Made by a program: the position numbers and the translations under genes
Part shown: piece by piece, positions 55,070 to 63,910 of the stretch
Layout: each line of letters opens with the position of its first letter
Position numbering within the stretch: position 1 is the first letter of the stretch
The notes under the pieces: model-generated
What the model saw: the letters and a program-made list of their open reading frames with translations, nothing else
Database searches by the model: none
Told to the model about the DNA's origin: nothing
NCBI GenBank assembly: GCA_023150275.1
Contig: JAKLLG010000007.1
Span: 1-64,000 of the forward strand
Source of the DNA: Rhodocyclaceae bacterium
Lineage (GTDB): Bacteria > Pseudomonadota > Gammaproteobacteria > Burkholderiales > Rhodocyclaceae
Length of the DNA: 64,000 bases
Reading direction: 5' to 3'

Positions 55070-55867
55070 TCAGGCCTCGGGCGCGGAAGCGTCGGCGGCT
55101 TCCTTGCGCTTGCGGCAGCCGCGGCGCAGTTCGCCGCGCACGCGCTTCGGGTTCTGTACCAGCATGAGCGAGAGATAGTTCACCTTCTCGCCTTTCAGGC
55201 TGGCGACGTCGTCGACGATGCGCTCGTCCGGTGCGCCGACCTTTTCAACGAAGACCGATGTCGCCAGCAGTTCGCGCCGTTCGAGCAGTTCGACGACCTC
55301 GTCGACCATCGGCTTGACCTTGAGCAGCGCCAGCGTGTCGAACTCGTCGAGCAGATGATCGATGACCTCGATGCCATAGTTGGCGGGGATGATGGCGAAG
55401 GTCTCGTCTTCCTCGGCCAGCGTCACGCCGGAAGCGGCAGCCGCGGCAGCAAAGGAGGAAACGCCGGGAATGGTCTCGACCTGGATCGTCGGTATCCGCT
55501 CGCGCACGACGCGGGCGAGATGGCCAAAAGTGGCAAAGGTGGAGGCGTCACCCTCGACCAGGAAGATCAGATCGCGCCCTTCGCCGAGCAGTGCCACGGT
55601 TTGTTCGGCGGCCCGCGCCCAGGCCTTGTCGAGGATGTCGGCGTCGCGCGTCATCGGGAAGACCAGCTCGACTGCATCGGCCGGGACAGCGATGCCGCCG
55701 CGCTCGACGATGGACAGCGCGTAGGATGATTCCTCGGCCTTCTTCACCGGATACAGCCAGCGTGCGCCAGACTGCAACGCCGACCATGCGCGGCGGGTGA
55801 TCAGATCCGGATCGCCGGGGCCGAGCGAGGCGCCGATGAGTTTTCCGTAAGGTTTTTGTTCGGTCAT
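55070..55867 (-). CDS. cbiL: Cobalt-factor II/precorrin-2 C20-methyltransferase
   Basis: A 265-residue SAM-dependent methyltransferase (CobI/CbiL). GASLGPGDPDLITRRAW, VEGDASTFATFGHL and ETIPGVSSFAAAAA are the conserved loops. LIT in GPGDPDLIT distinguishes this branch. A basic Arg/Lys/Cys-bearing tail follows. It starts on ATG overlapping the cbiET stop and is 39 bp from cbiG. Confidence 0.92.
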   Translation of the reverse strand: MTEQKPYGKLIGASLGPGDPDLITRRAWSALQSGARWLYPVKKAEESSYALSIVERGGIAVPADAVELVFPMTRDADILDKAWARAAEQTVALLGEGRDLIFLVEGDASTFATFGHLARVVRERIPTIQVETIPGVSSFAAAAAASGVTLAEEDETFAIIPANYGIEVIDHLLDEFDTLALLKVKPMVDEVVELLERRELLATSVFVEKVGAPDERIVDDVASLKGEKVNYLSLMLVQNPKRVRGELRRGCRKRKEAADASAPEA

Positions 55868-57165
55868 GATGCGTCTTCCTTGCTTGCAGTAACAATCCAC
55901 ACCGGGTTTTGTGCCGCCATCCGGTGCATGTCGAGAATCGGCTGGCTGCGACTGGCCTGCAGTTGCACCACGTCCCAGCCGGCGCCGGTTTCCTTGAGCG
56001 TGGCGGTGGCGGTGGCCAGGTTTTCCAGCGTCACGAAGTTCATCACCAGCCGACCGCCGGGTTTCAGGCGGTTGAGGATCAGCCGGATCAGAGCGGCGAG
56101 TTCGCCGCCCGAGCCGCCGATGAACACCCCGTCCGGATCGGGCCAGGTGTCGAGGTGCTGCGGCGCCTTGCCCTCGACCAGCGTGTAGTTGCCGACGCGG
56201 AAGCGCGCGGCGTTGGCGCGGGCGTTGGCAGCGTCGCCGGCGTTCTTCTCGATCGCCCAGACGTGCCCTTCCGGCGCGAGGCGGGCGGTTTCCAGCCCGA
56301 CCGATCCGGTTGCGGCCCCGATGTCCCATACGATGGCATCCGGCTTGAGGCGCAGCTTGGCAAGCGACAGTGCGCGCGCTTCCTGCTTGGTGATCAAGCC
56401 CTTCTCGGGTGTGCGCTGGATGTATTCGTCATCCTCCAGGCCGAAGGCGGGAGGTGGCGCGGATTCGGGCTCGCGCTCGACGAGCACGATGTTGGGTTGC
56501 GGGAAGTCGATTTCGGCCGCTTCGGCCGGGGTCAGCCGGCGATAGACGGACTCGTCCGGCAGTTGCAGGCGGCAGGCTACCGACAGCCTGCTCTCCTCGC
56601 CATAGCCGGCCACGATCAGGGCGCGTGCCAGTCGCGCCGGGTTGTTTTCCGGGCCGGTGAAGAGTGCCACGCGCGGATGGCGGGCAATGCTGCGCATCAG
56701 CCTGTAGAGACCGTGCGTTGGCGGTGCGCCGACGAACCACTCGCCGGCATCGGCGCTGTGACAGGTGGCGATCTTGATGTCCTGCCAGGGCGTCTGGAAA
56801 CGGGCAAAGGCGAGCTGCAACGTGGACACGGCGGGAAGGATTTCGAAACCCTCTGTGCCCAGCTTGGCCGTGAGCCACGAGGCGATGCCGTGGCACAGCG
56901 GGTCGCCGGTGGCGAGCGCCACGACCTGGCACCCGGCTTCGCGGGCGGCCGCGACCCAGCCCGGCACCTGGCCGAGTTGGCCGTCCATGTCGCGCAGTTC
57001 GGCCGTGGCGGCGAGATGCGGGCGGATCAGGTCGAGGGTGCGGCCGGCGCCGATGACCAGATCGGCCGCAGTCAGCCGCTGGCGGGCGAGCTCGGAGAGT
57101 CCGCCCCAGCCGTCGTCGAGGATGCCAAGGAGGGTGCAGGAGGGTAAGGCGCTACAAGGCTTCAT
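55864..57165 (-). CDS. cobL: Precorrin-6Y/7 C5,15-methyltransferase (decarboxylating), CbiE-CbiT fusion
   Basis: A 433-residue fusion. The N-terminal ~215 residues are CbiE (LLGILDDGWGGLSELAR, ALATGDPLCHGIASWL), methylating C5. The C-terminal half is CbiT, with the class I SAM fold VWDIGAATGSVGLETARLAPEGHVWAIEK (core WDIGAATGSVGLE) and FIGGSGGELAALI. CbiT methylates C15 and decarboxylates. It overlaps cbiD by 14 bp and cbiL by 4 bp. Confidence 0.93.
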   Translation of the reverse strand: MKPCSALPSCTLLGILDDGWGGLSELARQRLTAADLVIGAGRTLDLIRPHLAATAELRDMDGQLGQVPGWVAAAREAGCQVVALATGDPLCHGIASWLTAKLGTEGFEILPAVSTLQLAFARFQTPWQDIKIATCHSADAGEWFVGAPPTHGLYRLMRSIARHPRVALFTGPENNPARLARALIVAGYGEESRLSVACRLQLPDESVYRRLTPAEAAEIDFPQPNIVLVEREPESAPPPAFGLEDDEYIQRTPEKGLITKQEARALSLAKLRLKPDAIVWDIGAATGSVGLETARLAPEGHVWAIEKNAGDAANARANAARFRVGNYTLVEGKAPQHLDTWPDPDGVFIGGSGGELAALIRLILNRLKPGGRLVMNFVTLENLATATATLKETGAGWDVVQLQASRSQPILDMHRMAAQNPVWIVTASKEDAS

Positions 57166-58303
57166 CGTGTTCCACGCGGCAAATGAACCGGCCTTCGAAA
57201 TCGCAGACCAGTATGTTCAGGCGGTAGTCACCGGGGTAGTGGCGGGTCAGGCTGCGGATGGCCTTGATTGCCAGTCGGCGATGGAAGGCTTCGGCAAGGC
57301 CGAGGAGCGCGAGACGCTCGGCGGCGAAACGGGCGGTTTCGGCGGCGCGAATCTCCGCGATCAGGTCCGCCGGCGCGCCGATCTCCTCTGCCGACTCGGC
57401 GAGGAGGTCGCGGTCGATCTCGGCCTTCCAGGCGTGCGTCACCGACAAACCCTGACACATCTTGGTCAGCTTGCCGACCATGGCGCCGACGGTGATCTGG
57501 GTCGCGCGCCGTTTGACGGCGCTGCTGAAAGCGGCCTTGACGAAATCCCCCATCTGCACGAAGCAGGACTCGTCGAGTTCAGGCAACTGGCGCATGGCGA
57601 ATTTTTCGGTGCGGCCGCCAGTGGTGAACACCAGATGGGTCTGCCCCTGATTGACCGCCACGTCCACCGCCTGCACGACGCTGGCGCGGAAGGCGGCGGT
57701 CGAGTAGGGACGGACGATGCCGGTGGTGCCGAGGATGGAGATGCCGCCGAGGATGCCGAGTCGCGCATTCAGCGTCTTCTTTGCCATTTCCTCGCCGCCA
57801 GGCACGGAAATGGTGACTTCCAGCCCGTCGTGCTCCAGCAGTTCGCCGGCTGCGGCGCGCACGTTGTCGACGATGTTGCGGCGGGGTACCGGGTTGATCG
57901 CCGGGCCGCCGACTTCCAGTCCGAGTCCGGACTTGGTGACGACGCCGACGCCGGCGCCCCCCTTGAGTACGACCTCGCCAGCGCAATGCGGCAGCAGGCG
58001 AACGTCGGCCGTCAGGTGGGCGCCGTGCGTGGCGTCGGGATCGTCGCCGGCGTCCTTGACGATCGCGGCGTGGGCGAGGGCGGCGCTTTCCTCGACGCGG
58101 CCGTCGATCACGGCGAACGCCTGATCATGGCCGTTGGGCAAACGGCTGACGACCTTCTCGGGTACCTCGCCGTTCAGCAGCCCGAGCGTCGCCGCCCGCG
58201 CCGCCGCCGCCGCGCAGGCGCCAGTGGTGAAGCCAGTGCGGTTGCCGCGCGCGCGCCTGGCGTCGCCCTTGCGAACCTTGGCCGGTGCGCCGGTATCGCT
58301 CAT
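57152..58303 (-). CDS. cbiD: Cobalt-precorrin-5B C1-methyltransferase
   Basis: A 383-residue enzyme of the oxygen-independent pathway. GFTTGACAAAAARAATLGL near residue 25, LEVGGPAINPVPR, TISVPGGEEMAKKTLNARLGI (core PGGEEMAKKTLN) and LGTTGIVRPYS are CbiD signatures. CbiD marks an anaerobic route. ATG at 58303 is chosen. The frame stays open further upstream through two copies of a 120-bp repeat, but that would add 80 unconserved residues. Confidence 0.9.
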   Translation of the reverse strand: MSDTGAPAKVRKGDARRARGNRTGFTTGACAAAAARAATLGLLNGEVPEKVVSRLPNGHDQAFAVIDGRVEESAALAHAAIVKDAGDDPDATHGAHLTADVRLLPHCAGEVVLKGGAGVGVVTKSGLGLEVGGPAINPVPRRNIVDNVRAAAGELLEHDGLEVTISVPGGEEMAKKTLNARLGILGGISILGTTGIVRPYSTAAFRASVVQAVDVAVNQGQTHLVFTTGGRTEKFAMRQLPELDESCFVQMGDFVKAAFSSAVKRRATQITVGAMVGKLTKMCQGLSVTHAWKAEIDRDLLAESAEEIGAPADLIAEIRAAETARFAAERLALLGLAEAFHRRLAIKAIRSLTRHYPGDYRLNILVCDFEGRFICRVEHDEAL

Positions 58304-58550
58304 GCCGCCTCCGCCGGGCCGACCCAAGGAGGCGGCGAGCCGGCATCCGGAAGCTGCGCCAGCGGCTGAACCGTCGTCACCCCCTTCCTCGGGAAGGGGA
58401 TTGGGGGGAAGGCGAGCACTAATGCCGCCTCCGCCGGGCCGACCCAAGGAGGCGGCGAGCCGGCATCCGGAAGCCGCGCTAGCGGCTGAACCGTCGTCAC
58501 CCCCTTCCTCGGGAAGGGGGTTGGGGGGAAGGCGTTCAATCACGCCGCCT
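58302..58550. repeat. 120-bp tandem direct repeat (two full copies plus a short third start) between cbiC and cbiD
   Basis: Copies start at 58302 and 58422 (period 120) and differ at only a few positions. A third begins at 58542 and breaks off after about 9 bases, inside cbiC. Each copy holds two hairpins: GCCGCCTCC with GGAGGCGGC, and CCCTTCC with GGAAGGG. Since 120 is divisible by three, the cbiD reading frame runs through both copies. Unequal recombination of a palindromic intergenic element is the simplest origin. Confidence 0.85.
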
Positions 58551-59229
58551 TTTTCTTCTGTTCAGCCTCGGCCAGCGAGAGCAAAGCGTGGATGGCGGCG
58601 ACGACCAGCGTCGAGCCACCCTTGCGGCCCTTGATGGCGACCCATGGCACTTCGCTGACCGTCATCAGCAGATCCTTCGATTCGGCGGCGGAGACGAAGC
58701 CGACCGGCATGCCGATGACCAGCGCCGGGCGCACGCCTTCCTCGCGGATCAGGCGAACGAGCTCGATCAGCGCCGTCGGCGCGTTGCCGATGCCGACGAT
58801 GGCGCCGTCGAGTTTGCCCAGCCGGTGCGCCTTCCTCATCGCCTGCACGGCGCGGGTGCTGTTTTCGGCCTTGGCGGCCTCGATCACATCGTCGTCGGAA
58901 ATGTAGTGGTGAGTACTGAGACCGAAGTGTTTCAGACGCGGCTGCGAGAGACCGACACAGATCATCTCGACGTCGGCGACGATGGGCGTACCGCCTTTCA
59001 GCACAGCCAGAAAGCCGGCGCGCATGGCGTCCGGATGGAAGGCGGTGAGGCCGTTGAACTCGAAGTCGGCGTTGGCGTGGATCATGCGGCGCACCAGCGG
59101 CCACTGCTCGTCGGTGTAGGTGTGCGGGCCGACCTCGGCGTCGATGATGGCAAAGGAGTCGTGCTCGATGGCGCGGCCGGCTTCGGTGAGCTGTTCGGTG
59201 ACGGTATTGCTGGCGGTGCTGATGGTCAT
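58540..59229 (-). CDS. cbiC: Cobalt-precorrin-8 methylmutase
   Basis: A 229-residue enzyme moving the C11 methyl to C12 to give cobyrinate. IEHDSFAIIDAEVG, MIHANADFEFNGLTAFHPDAM (core IHANADFEF), PIVADVEMICVGL and VIGMPVGFVSAAESK are CobH/CbiC hallmarks; the catalytic His is in the first of these regions. AAGGGAG precedes the ATG. It is followed by the tandem repeat and then cbiD. Confidence 0.94.
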   Translation of the reverse strand: MTISTASNTVTEQLTEAGRAIEHDSFAIIDAEVGPHTYTDEQWPLVRRMIHANADFEFNGLTAFHPDAMRAGFLAVLKGGTPIVADVEMICVGLSQPRLKHFGLSTHHYISDDDVIEAAKAENSTRAVQAMRKAHRLGKLDGAIVGIGNAPTALIELVRLIREEGVRPALVIGMPVGFVSAAESKDLLMTVSEVPWVAIKGRKGGSTLVVAAIHALLSLAEAEQKKKAA

Positions 59230-59244
59230 GGCGTCTCCCTTCGA

Positions 59245-60171
59245 TTAGTCGCGATGCTGGCTGTGACGATGCGCGCAGCCGTGATGGTGGTGATCGTGAT
59301 TGTGCCCGTGGCGATGGCCGCAGGCGCCGGTAGCGGTATGGCTGTGATCGTGCAGGTGCTCTTCCTCGGCATCCTCGCGGTACTTGCAGCCGTCGCATTC
59401 GAGCATGCGCCCCTCCGGCAGTTCGTCGCCGCCAACCTTGCCGTCGAGCAGTGCGAAGATGCCGGGGTCGAAGCCGAAGTGCGTGCCGAGCGCGAAGGCG
59501 ACCTGCGGGTATTGCTGCTTGAGGCGCGCCACCTGTTCCTGGATGCGCTCGATCAGCACGCCGGTGAACAGATAGACCGGCACGATGACGAGCTGCGTCA
59601 CGCCGAGCCGGACCTGGCGCTGGACGGCGGTTTCCAGCCGTGGCCAGGTCACGCCGGTGAAGGCCAGGTCGATGAGTTCGTGATCGTTGGCCTCGAACAG
59701 CCAGCGCGCCATTTTTGCCAGTTCGCCATTGGCGCCGGCATCGGATGAACCGCGTCCGAGCAGAATGACGCCGGTGGTCATCGGGTCGGGCATCGCCAGT
59801 TGCTTCATCAGGCGGTCGAGTTGGCTTTGCAGTACGGCGAAGATGTCGCGCCCCATGCCGAGATGGCGGGTGACGGCGAATTCGACGCCAGGGTGGCGTT
59901 CGCGCGCGGCCTCGATGGCGGCAGGCAGCTCCATCTTCACATGACCAGCGGCGTTCAGAATGAAGGGGATGACCAGCACCTTGCACCCGCCACGGGCGGC
60001 CCGGTCGAGGCCCTCGGCCAGCAGCACCTCGGCATGCTCGATGAAGCAGACTTCGATGCGCCATTCGGGATGGCGTTCGCGCCACTGCGCGGCAAAGTTG
60101 ATGGTTTCGGTGTTGCCTTCGCGGCCGCGCGAGCCATGGCCGACGAGCAGAATGGTGGTGTCGTTGTTCAT
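59245..60171 (-). CDS. cbiX: Sirohydrochlorin cobaltochelatase CbiX (long form) with His-rich tail
   Basis: A 308-residue protein with two CbiX domains. The first begins ILLVGHGSRGREGN and the second begins GVILLGRGSSDAGAN. FILNAAGHVKMELPA supplies the metal-site His. Residues ~262 onward have MLECDGCKYR and then a His-rich end (roughly 16 His among 35 residues), suiting metal storage or delivery. It inserts Co2+ early, defining the cobalt-early pathway. ATG at 60171 overlaps the cbiF stop. Confidence 0.93.
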   Translation of the reverse strand: MNNDTTILLVGHGSRGREGNTETINFAAQWRERHPEWRIEVCFIEHAEVLLAEGLDRAARGGCKVLVIPFILNAAGHVKMELPAAIEAARERHPGVEFAVTRHLGMGRDIFAVLQSQLDRLMKQLAMPDPMTTGVILLGRGSSDAGANGELAKMARWLFEANDHELIDLAFTGVTWPRLETAVQRQVRLGVTQLVIVPVYLFTGVLIERIQEQVARLKQQYPQVAFALGTHFGFDPGIFALLDGKVGGDELPEGRMLECDGCKYREDAEEEHLHDHSHTATGACGHRHGHNHDHHHHGCAHRHSQHRD

Positions 60172-60992
60172 GCGCTTGATTCCGTCGTTGTCGTGGCCTT
60201 GCGGAAGCGGTGGCCGAAGCCCGGGTCGTAGAGTTTGGAGCGGATCAGGTCCGGCCAGTCGGCGGCGCCCAGCGTCGGGCTGGCGACGATCATCGCCTGG
60301 CTGGCGATCTTTTCTTCCTGGCATTTTTTCTTGATGTCCTTGAGTGTCCCGCGCACGATCTTTTCCTCGCCCGGCCAACTCGCCTTCTGCACGACGAGGA
60401 TGGGCGCGTCCTCGCTCCAGCCGGCCTTGATCAGTGCTTCCTGCACCTTGTGCAGCAGCGTGATCGAGAGGTAGATGCACAGCGTCGTCCGGTGTGCGGC
60501 CAGTGCTTCGAGTTCCTCGCCCGGCGGCATCGGCGTGCGGCCGGCGACGCGGGTGAGGATGACCGTCTGCGTCACTTCCGGCAGGGTCAGCGTTTCGCCG
60601 GCAACGGCCATCGAGGCCATCGCCGAAGAAACGCCCGGCACCACGGCCCAGGCAACGCCGGCGGCGGTGAGCGGCCGCGTCATCTCGATCAGCGCGCCAT
60701 AAAGGCCGGGGTCGCCGGTCTGCAGGCGGACGACCGTTTCATGCCTTTCGGCGGCAGCGATCAGCCAGTCGGTCATTTCCTCCAGCGTCATGTCCTTGGA
60801 GTCGCGTATGTCGCAGCCCTCGGGCGCGTACAGCGTCGCCGCCTGATCGACCAGCGAACCGGCAAACAGCACGGCGCCGGCCTCTTCAAGCAGCTTGCGG
60901 CCCTTGACGGTGATGAGGTCGGGGTCGCCGGGGCCGGCGCCGACGAACCATACGGTACCTGGCAGCGAAGCGGTGTGATCGGGAGGTGTCAA
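60168..60992 (-). CDS. cbiF: Cobalt-precorrin-4 C11-methyltransferase
   Basis: A 274-residue SAM-dependent methyltransferase (CobM/CbiF). VWFVGAGPGDPDLITVKG is the first loop; VRLQTGDPGLYGALIEM and VVPGVSSAMASMA follow. No ATG fits: a TTG at 60992 is the most likely start, with AGGAA about nine bases ahead and 16 bp after the cbiO stop. A later GTG is less likely since it would remove residues before the first strand. Confidence 0.88.
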   Translation of the reverse strand: MTPPDHTASLPGTVWFVGAGPGDPDLITVKGRKLLEEAGAVLFAGSLVDQAATLYAPEGCDIRDSKDMTLEEMTDWLIAAAERHETVVRLQTGDPGLYGALIEMTRPLTAAGVAWAVVPGVSSAMASMAVAGETLTLPEVTQTVILTRVAGRTPMPPGEELEALAAHRTTLCIYLSITLLHKVQEALIKAGWSEDAPILVVQKASWPGEEKIVRGTLKDIKKKCQEEKIASQAMIVASPTLGAADWPDLIRSKLYDPGFGHRFRKATTTTESSA

Positions 60993-61008
60993 GATGCGGT
61001 ATTCCTGT

Positions 61009-61842
61009 TCAGGTGTTGAGTCGGGCGAGCAACGCATCCAGGCTGCGCGGCGGCGAGTCGCCGTCCTCGTCGAGCAGCCCGCGCGTTGCAAGCGCCCGGT
61101 GCAGTTGTGCCATTGCCGGCAACGGCTGGCCGGCGGCAGCGAGTGCGCCGGCATGTTGCGTCAGATCGGCGGCGGCGAACGAGGCCAGACAGCAGCCGGC
61201 GGCGAGCAGGTGGATGTCGTCGGCCCAGCGATAGGCGAAATCGACATCGTGGGTCGACAGCACGATGGTGATGCCGCGTGCCGCCAGCGCATCGAGCAAG
61301 GACTGCAGCTCGACCTGCATCGCGGCATCGAGCCCGGCCATCGGTTCGTCGAGCAGCAGCACGTCGGGCTGCATGGCCAGCACGCCGGCGATGCAGACGC
61401 GTTTCTTCTGGCCGAAGCTGAGGTGATGCACCGGCTTGTCGGCCAGTTCGCTCATGCCGACGGCGGCCAGCGCCTCGGCCACGCGCGTGCGTACCGCAGC
61501 CTCGTCCAGCCCGAGGTTGAGCGGACCGAAGGAGACGTCCTCGGTCACGCTGGCCGAAAACAGTTGCCGGTCCGGGTTCTGGAAGACCAATCCGACTTGC
61601 CGGCGCAGGGCGTTCAGCCCGCTTCGGCCATAATCCAGCGGCTGGCCGGAGAAGCGTACGGCGCCACCGGTCGGGCGCAGGAGTGCGTTGAAGTGCTGCA
61701 GCAAGGTGGTCTTGCCGGAGCCGTTGCTGCCGAGCAGCGCGTTGCGACTCCCCGGGCGGACGGCCAGCGAACAGCCGTCGAGCCCGATGCTGCCGTCGGC
61801 ATAGACGTGGGAGAGGGCGCAGGCTTCGAGCAGCAGGCTCAT
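61009..61842 (-). CDS. cbiO: Cobalt ECF transporter ATPase CbiO
   Basis: A 277-residue ABC ATPase. Walker A is GSNGSGKTT, the Q-loop FQNPDRQLFSASV, the signature LSFGQKKRV and Walker B VLLLDEPMAGLD, followed by STHDVDF (switch His). All are intact. With CbiM, CbiN and CbiQ it forms the energy-coupling cobalt importer. ATG overlaps the cbiQ stop by four bases. Confidence 0.95.
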   Translation of the reverse strand: MSLLLEACALSHVYADGSIGLDGCSLAVRPGSRNALLGSNGSGKTTLLQHFNALLRPTGGAVRFSGQPLDYGRSGLNALRRQVGLVFQNPDRQLFSASVTEDVSFGPLNLGLDEAAVRTRVAEALAAVGMSELADKPVHHLSFGQKKRVCIAGVLAMQPDVLLLDEPMAGLDAAMQVELQSLLDALAARGITIVLSTHDVDFAYRWADDIHLLAAGCCLASFAAADLTQHAGALAAAGQPLPAMAQLHRALATRGLLDEDGDSPPRSLDALLARLNT

Positions 61843-62582
61843 GCGCCCAACCCCGCACTCAGCTGCGCAGCGGCGATCAACAGGCCGCCGGCCAGCACGG
61901 CCAGCAGCGTGTCGCGCCGGGCATGGGCGAATTGTGGGCTGAGGAAACGCAATGCGCCGTCGCCGTTGCGCGCCTGGGCTGCCAGATGGAGCGCGTGCGC
62001 CCGTTGCCAGACCTGGACGGTGAGGTTGGCGGCCAGGAGGCCGAGCGAGCGCCGGGTGAGGCGTGCAGAGGCGTAGCCGAGACGCGCCTGCTGGGCGGTG
62101 GCGGTGTCGTGCAGGGCGGCCGAGAAAACGAACAGCATGCGGTAGCACAGCACCATCAGGTCGAGCAGTACGTCCGGGCAGCGCAGGCGACGCAGGAGGC
62201 CGAGCAGGTCGGGCAGCGGCGTCGTCAGCACCAGCCCGAGCAGGGCGCAGAGCGCCGCAAGCGAACGCGCGCCGAGTTCCGCTACGCGCGGCCAGGCTTC
62301 CGGCGCCCAGCGCCAGGAAAAGTCGGTGTCGATGCTGACGAACAGGGTCAGCGCGGAGAGAGCGAGAAAACCGGCAGCTGGCGCTGCCACGCGCAGGTAG
62401 AGGCCGGGCGCCACACCGGCGCCGAGGCATGCAGTGACGGCAAGCAGCACGGCAATGCCGGCCGCTACCAGCGGCGCCGGTGCAGCAAAGGCGGCGATCA
62501 GCCCGGCCAGCGCGAAAGCCCCCTTGGCGGCAGGGCTGACCTGGCGCCAGCGGTTGCCGTAGGCGGCCTGTTCAATCAGCAC
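61839..62582 (-). CDS. cbiQ: Cobalt ECF transporter transmembrane protein CbiQ
   Basis: A 247-residue polytopic membrane protein, the T-component. The coupling-helix motifs with Ala-Arg-Gly-like patterns are seen as TAQQARLGYASAR and ALHLAAQARNG. The helices are Leu/Ala-rich. The start is GTG at 62582, overlapping cbiN by 11 bp. Confidence 0.9.
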   Translation of the reverse strand: MLIEQAAYGNRWRQVSPAAKGAFALAGLIAAFAAPAPLVAAGIAVLLAVTACLGAGVAPGLYLRVAAPAAGFLALSALTLFVSIDTDFSWRWAPEAWPRVAELGARSLAALCALLGLVLTTPLPDLLGLLRRLRCPDVLLDLMVLCYRMLFVFSAALHDTATAQQARLGYASARLTRRSLGLLAANLTVQVWQRAHALHLAAQARNGDGALRFLSPQFAHARRDTLLAVLAGGLLIAAAQLSAGLGA

Positions 62583-62928
62583 GGCGATCCTCGGCAGCCT
62601 CGGCCGCCTTGCGTTCGGCTTCCTTCTTCAGGCGGTCGCGGGTCACGGCTGCGCCCAGCCAGTAGCCGATCACGCCGGCGCCGATGGCCGCCTGAAGGGC
62701 GAAGAGCAGCGAGGCGATTTCATTGCTGGCGGGTTCGAGCAGAGGCGCGAACCATGGCTGATAATTCGGCGCGATGTTACTGATGGCCTGCTGCGCTTGT
62801 CCGTCGGCGCCGCCGAAAATCGTGCCCGGCTGGCCGTCCGGTCCTGCAGCGGGCTTTGGCACCAGCCACAGCGGCAAGGCCGTCAGCAGGACGACAGCGA
62901 CAATCAACAGCCAGTTCTGCCGCTTCAT
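62572..62928 (-). CDS. cbiN: Cobalt transporter accessory protein CbiN
   Basis: A 118-residue protein with two membrane helices ([17 protein letters not shown] and [20 protein letters not shown]) flanking a periplasmic loop containing [12 protein letters not shown] and [11 protein letters not shown] (the P-x-Y-x-P-W family mark). The end is charged. CbiN activates CbiM. ATG overlaps the cbiM stop. Confidence 0.93.
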   Translation of the reverse strand: MKRQNWLLIVAVVLLTALPLWLVPKPAAGPDGQPGTIFGGADGQAQQAISNIAPNYQPWFAPLLEPASNEIASLLFALQAAIGAGVIGYWLGAAVTRDRLKKEAERKAAEAAEDRRAD

Positions 62929-63602
62929 GCCGTTGCCCTCCGCCCGGCAAACAGCGGCAGATGGCGCAGCTCCTCGGCGTTGAAGCGGGTCAGTGCGTTG
63001 ACCACCAATACGGTGAGCAGCCCCTCGCTGACGGCGAGCGGTAGTTGGGTGAAGGCGAAGATGCTGCCGAATTTGAGCAGGGATGCGGCAAAGCCGCCGG
63101 CCGGATCGGGGAAGGCCCAGGCCAGCTGGACGCTGGTGGTCAGGTAAGTGGCAAGATCGCCCATGAAGGCGGCGGCGAAAACGGCGACGGCCAACGAGAG
63201 CCGGGCACCGCGGGCGAGGCGGAAGATGCCGTAGGCGACGAAGGGGCCGACGATGGCCATCGAGAAGAGGTTGGCGCCAAGCGTGGTCAGTCCGCCGTGG
63301 GCCAGCAGCAGGGCCTGAAAGAGCAGTACGACGAGGCCGACCGGCACCATCGCCAGTGGCCCGAAAAGCAGGGCGCCGAGGCCGACCCCGGTGGGGTGCG
63401 AGCAGCTGCCGGTCACGGAAGGCAGCTTGAGTGCGGAGAGAACGAAGGAAAAAGCTGCGGCGACGCCAAGCAGCATGCGCTGCTCCGGCCGCTCGCGCAG
63501 TTGCCGGCGCACCGAGCGGATGCCGAGGACGACGAACGGGGCCGATGCGACTGTCCAGCCAAGCGCATGCTCGACCGGCAGAAAACCTTCCATGATGTGC
63601 AT
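62925..63602 (-). CDS. cbiM: Cobalt ECF transporter substrate-binding protein CbiM
   Basis: A 225-residue S-component. The mature N-terminus [13 protein letters not shown] places the metal-ligating Met/His at positions 1-2, a hallmark of Cbi[22 protein letters not shown] (core [12 protein letters not shown]) supplies the other His. It is the first gene of the operon, under a cobalamin riboswitch. GGGAG precedes the ATG. Confidence 0.95.
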   Translation of the reverse strand: MHIMEGFLPVEHALGWTVASAPFVVLGIRSVRRQLRERPEQRMLLGVAAAFSFVLSALKLPSVTGSCSHPTGVGLGALLFGPLAMVPVGLVVLLFQALLLAHGGLTTLGANLFSMAIVGPFVAYGIFRLARGARLSLAVAVFAAAFMGDLATYLTTSVQLAWAFPDPAGGFAASLLKFGSIFAFTQLPLAVSEGLLTVLVVNALTRFNAEELRHLPLFAGRRATA

Positions 63603-63726
63603 GCAACACTCCCGCGAATGGTGGTCAGGGTACTGAACCGTTACGGTGCGGGAATGGATCTTCGGAGCGTGGCCCGTGGCGGGCCGGCGTCGGAAGCCTT
63701 CCCTCTCCCCGGGGAACGGTGCAACC
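63603..63726 (-). promoter_or_regulatory. Leader between riboswitch and cbiM
   Basis: About 124 bases without a gene. A GGCCCG/CGGGCC hairpin (minus strand, near 63672-63686) is present, but no hairpin with a T-run is seen. So the expression platform probably controls translation or Rho access rather than intrinsic termination. A GGGAG ribosome site lies just before cbiM. Confidence 0.5.
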
Positions 63727-63903
63727 TTGGTTTCGGGCCGGTCTTCTGGCTTGCCGTCGATCTCTTCCGCGCCTTCCCGTGCGGGGCACAGTGGCGTGTT
63801 GCGGAATCGTCAGGCTTACAGCAGCGGGGGCTGCGCCGGAATGGCCGCTTCCGCGGCGTCACCGGCTTCCCGTTTCATCCCTGCATGCAGGGATACCCGA
63901 AGC
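63727..63903 (-). promoter_or_regulatory. Cobalamin riboswitch
   Basis: Read on the minus strand, this leader has the conserved B12-element blocks in order. GGGAAGCCGGTG is followed by GGCGCAGCCCCCGCTGCTGTAAGCC (core CAGCCCCCGCTGCTGT), then CGCCACTGTGCC, GGGAAGG and GCCAGAAGACCGGCC. Outer strands TTCGGG and CCCGAA close the P1 stem, with a self-complementary ATCCCTGCATGCAGGGAT hairpin just inside. It should reduce cbiM-operon expression when cobalamin is bound. Ends are approximate. Confidence 0.92.
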
Positions 63904-63910
63904 TTTGAAT

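Noticed and set aside
57152-58543. CbiD starting at 58543 with 80 extra N-terminal residues
   Set aside because: The extra residues are two copies of a repeated intergenic element; the conserved CbiD N-terminus begins after the ATG at 58303.
58302-58550. CRISPR-like repeat array
   Set aside because: Only two full 120-bp units, directly adjacent with no unique spacers, and no cas genes.
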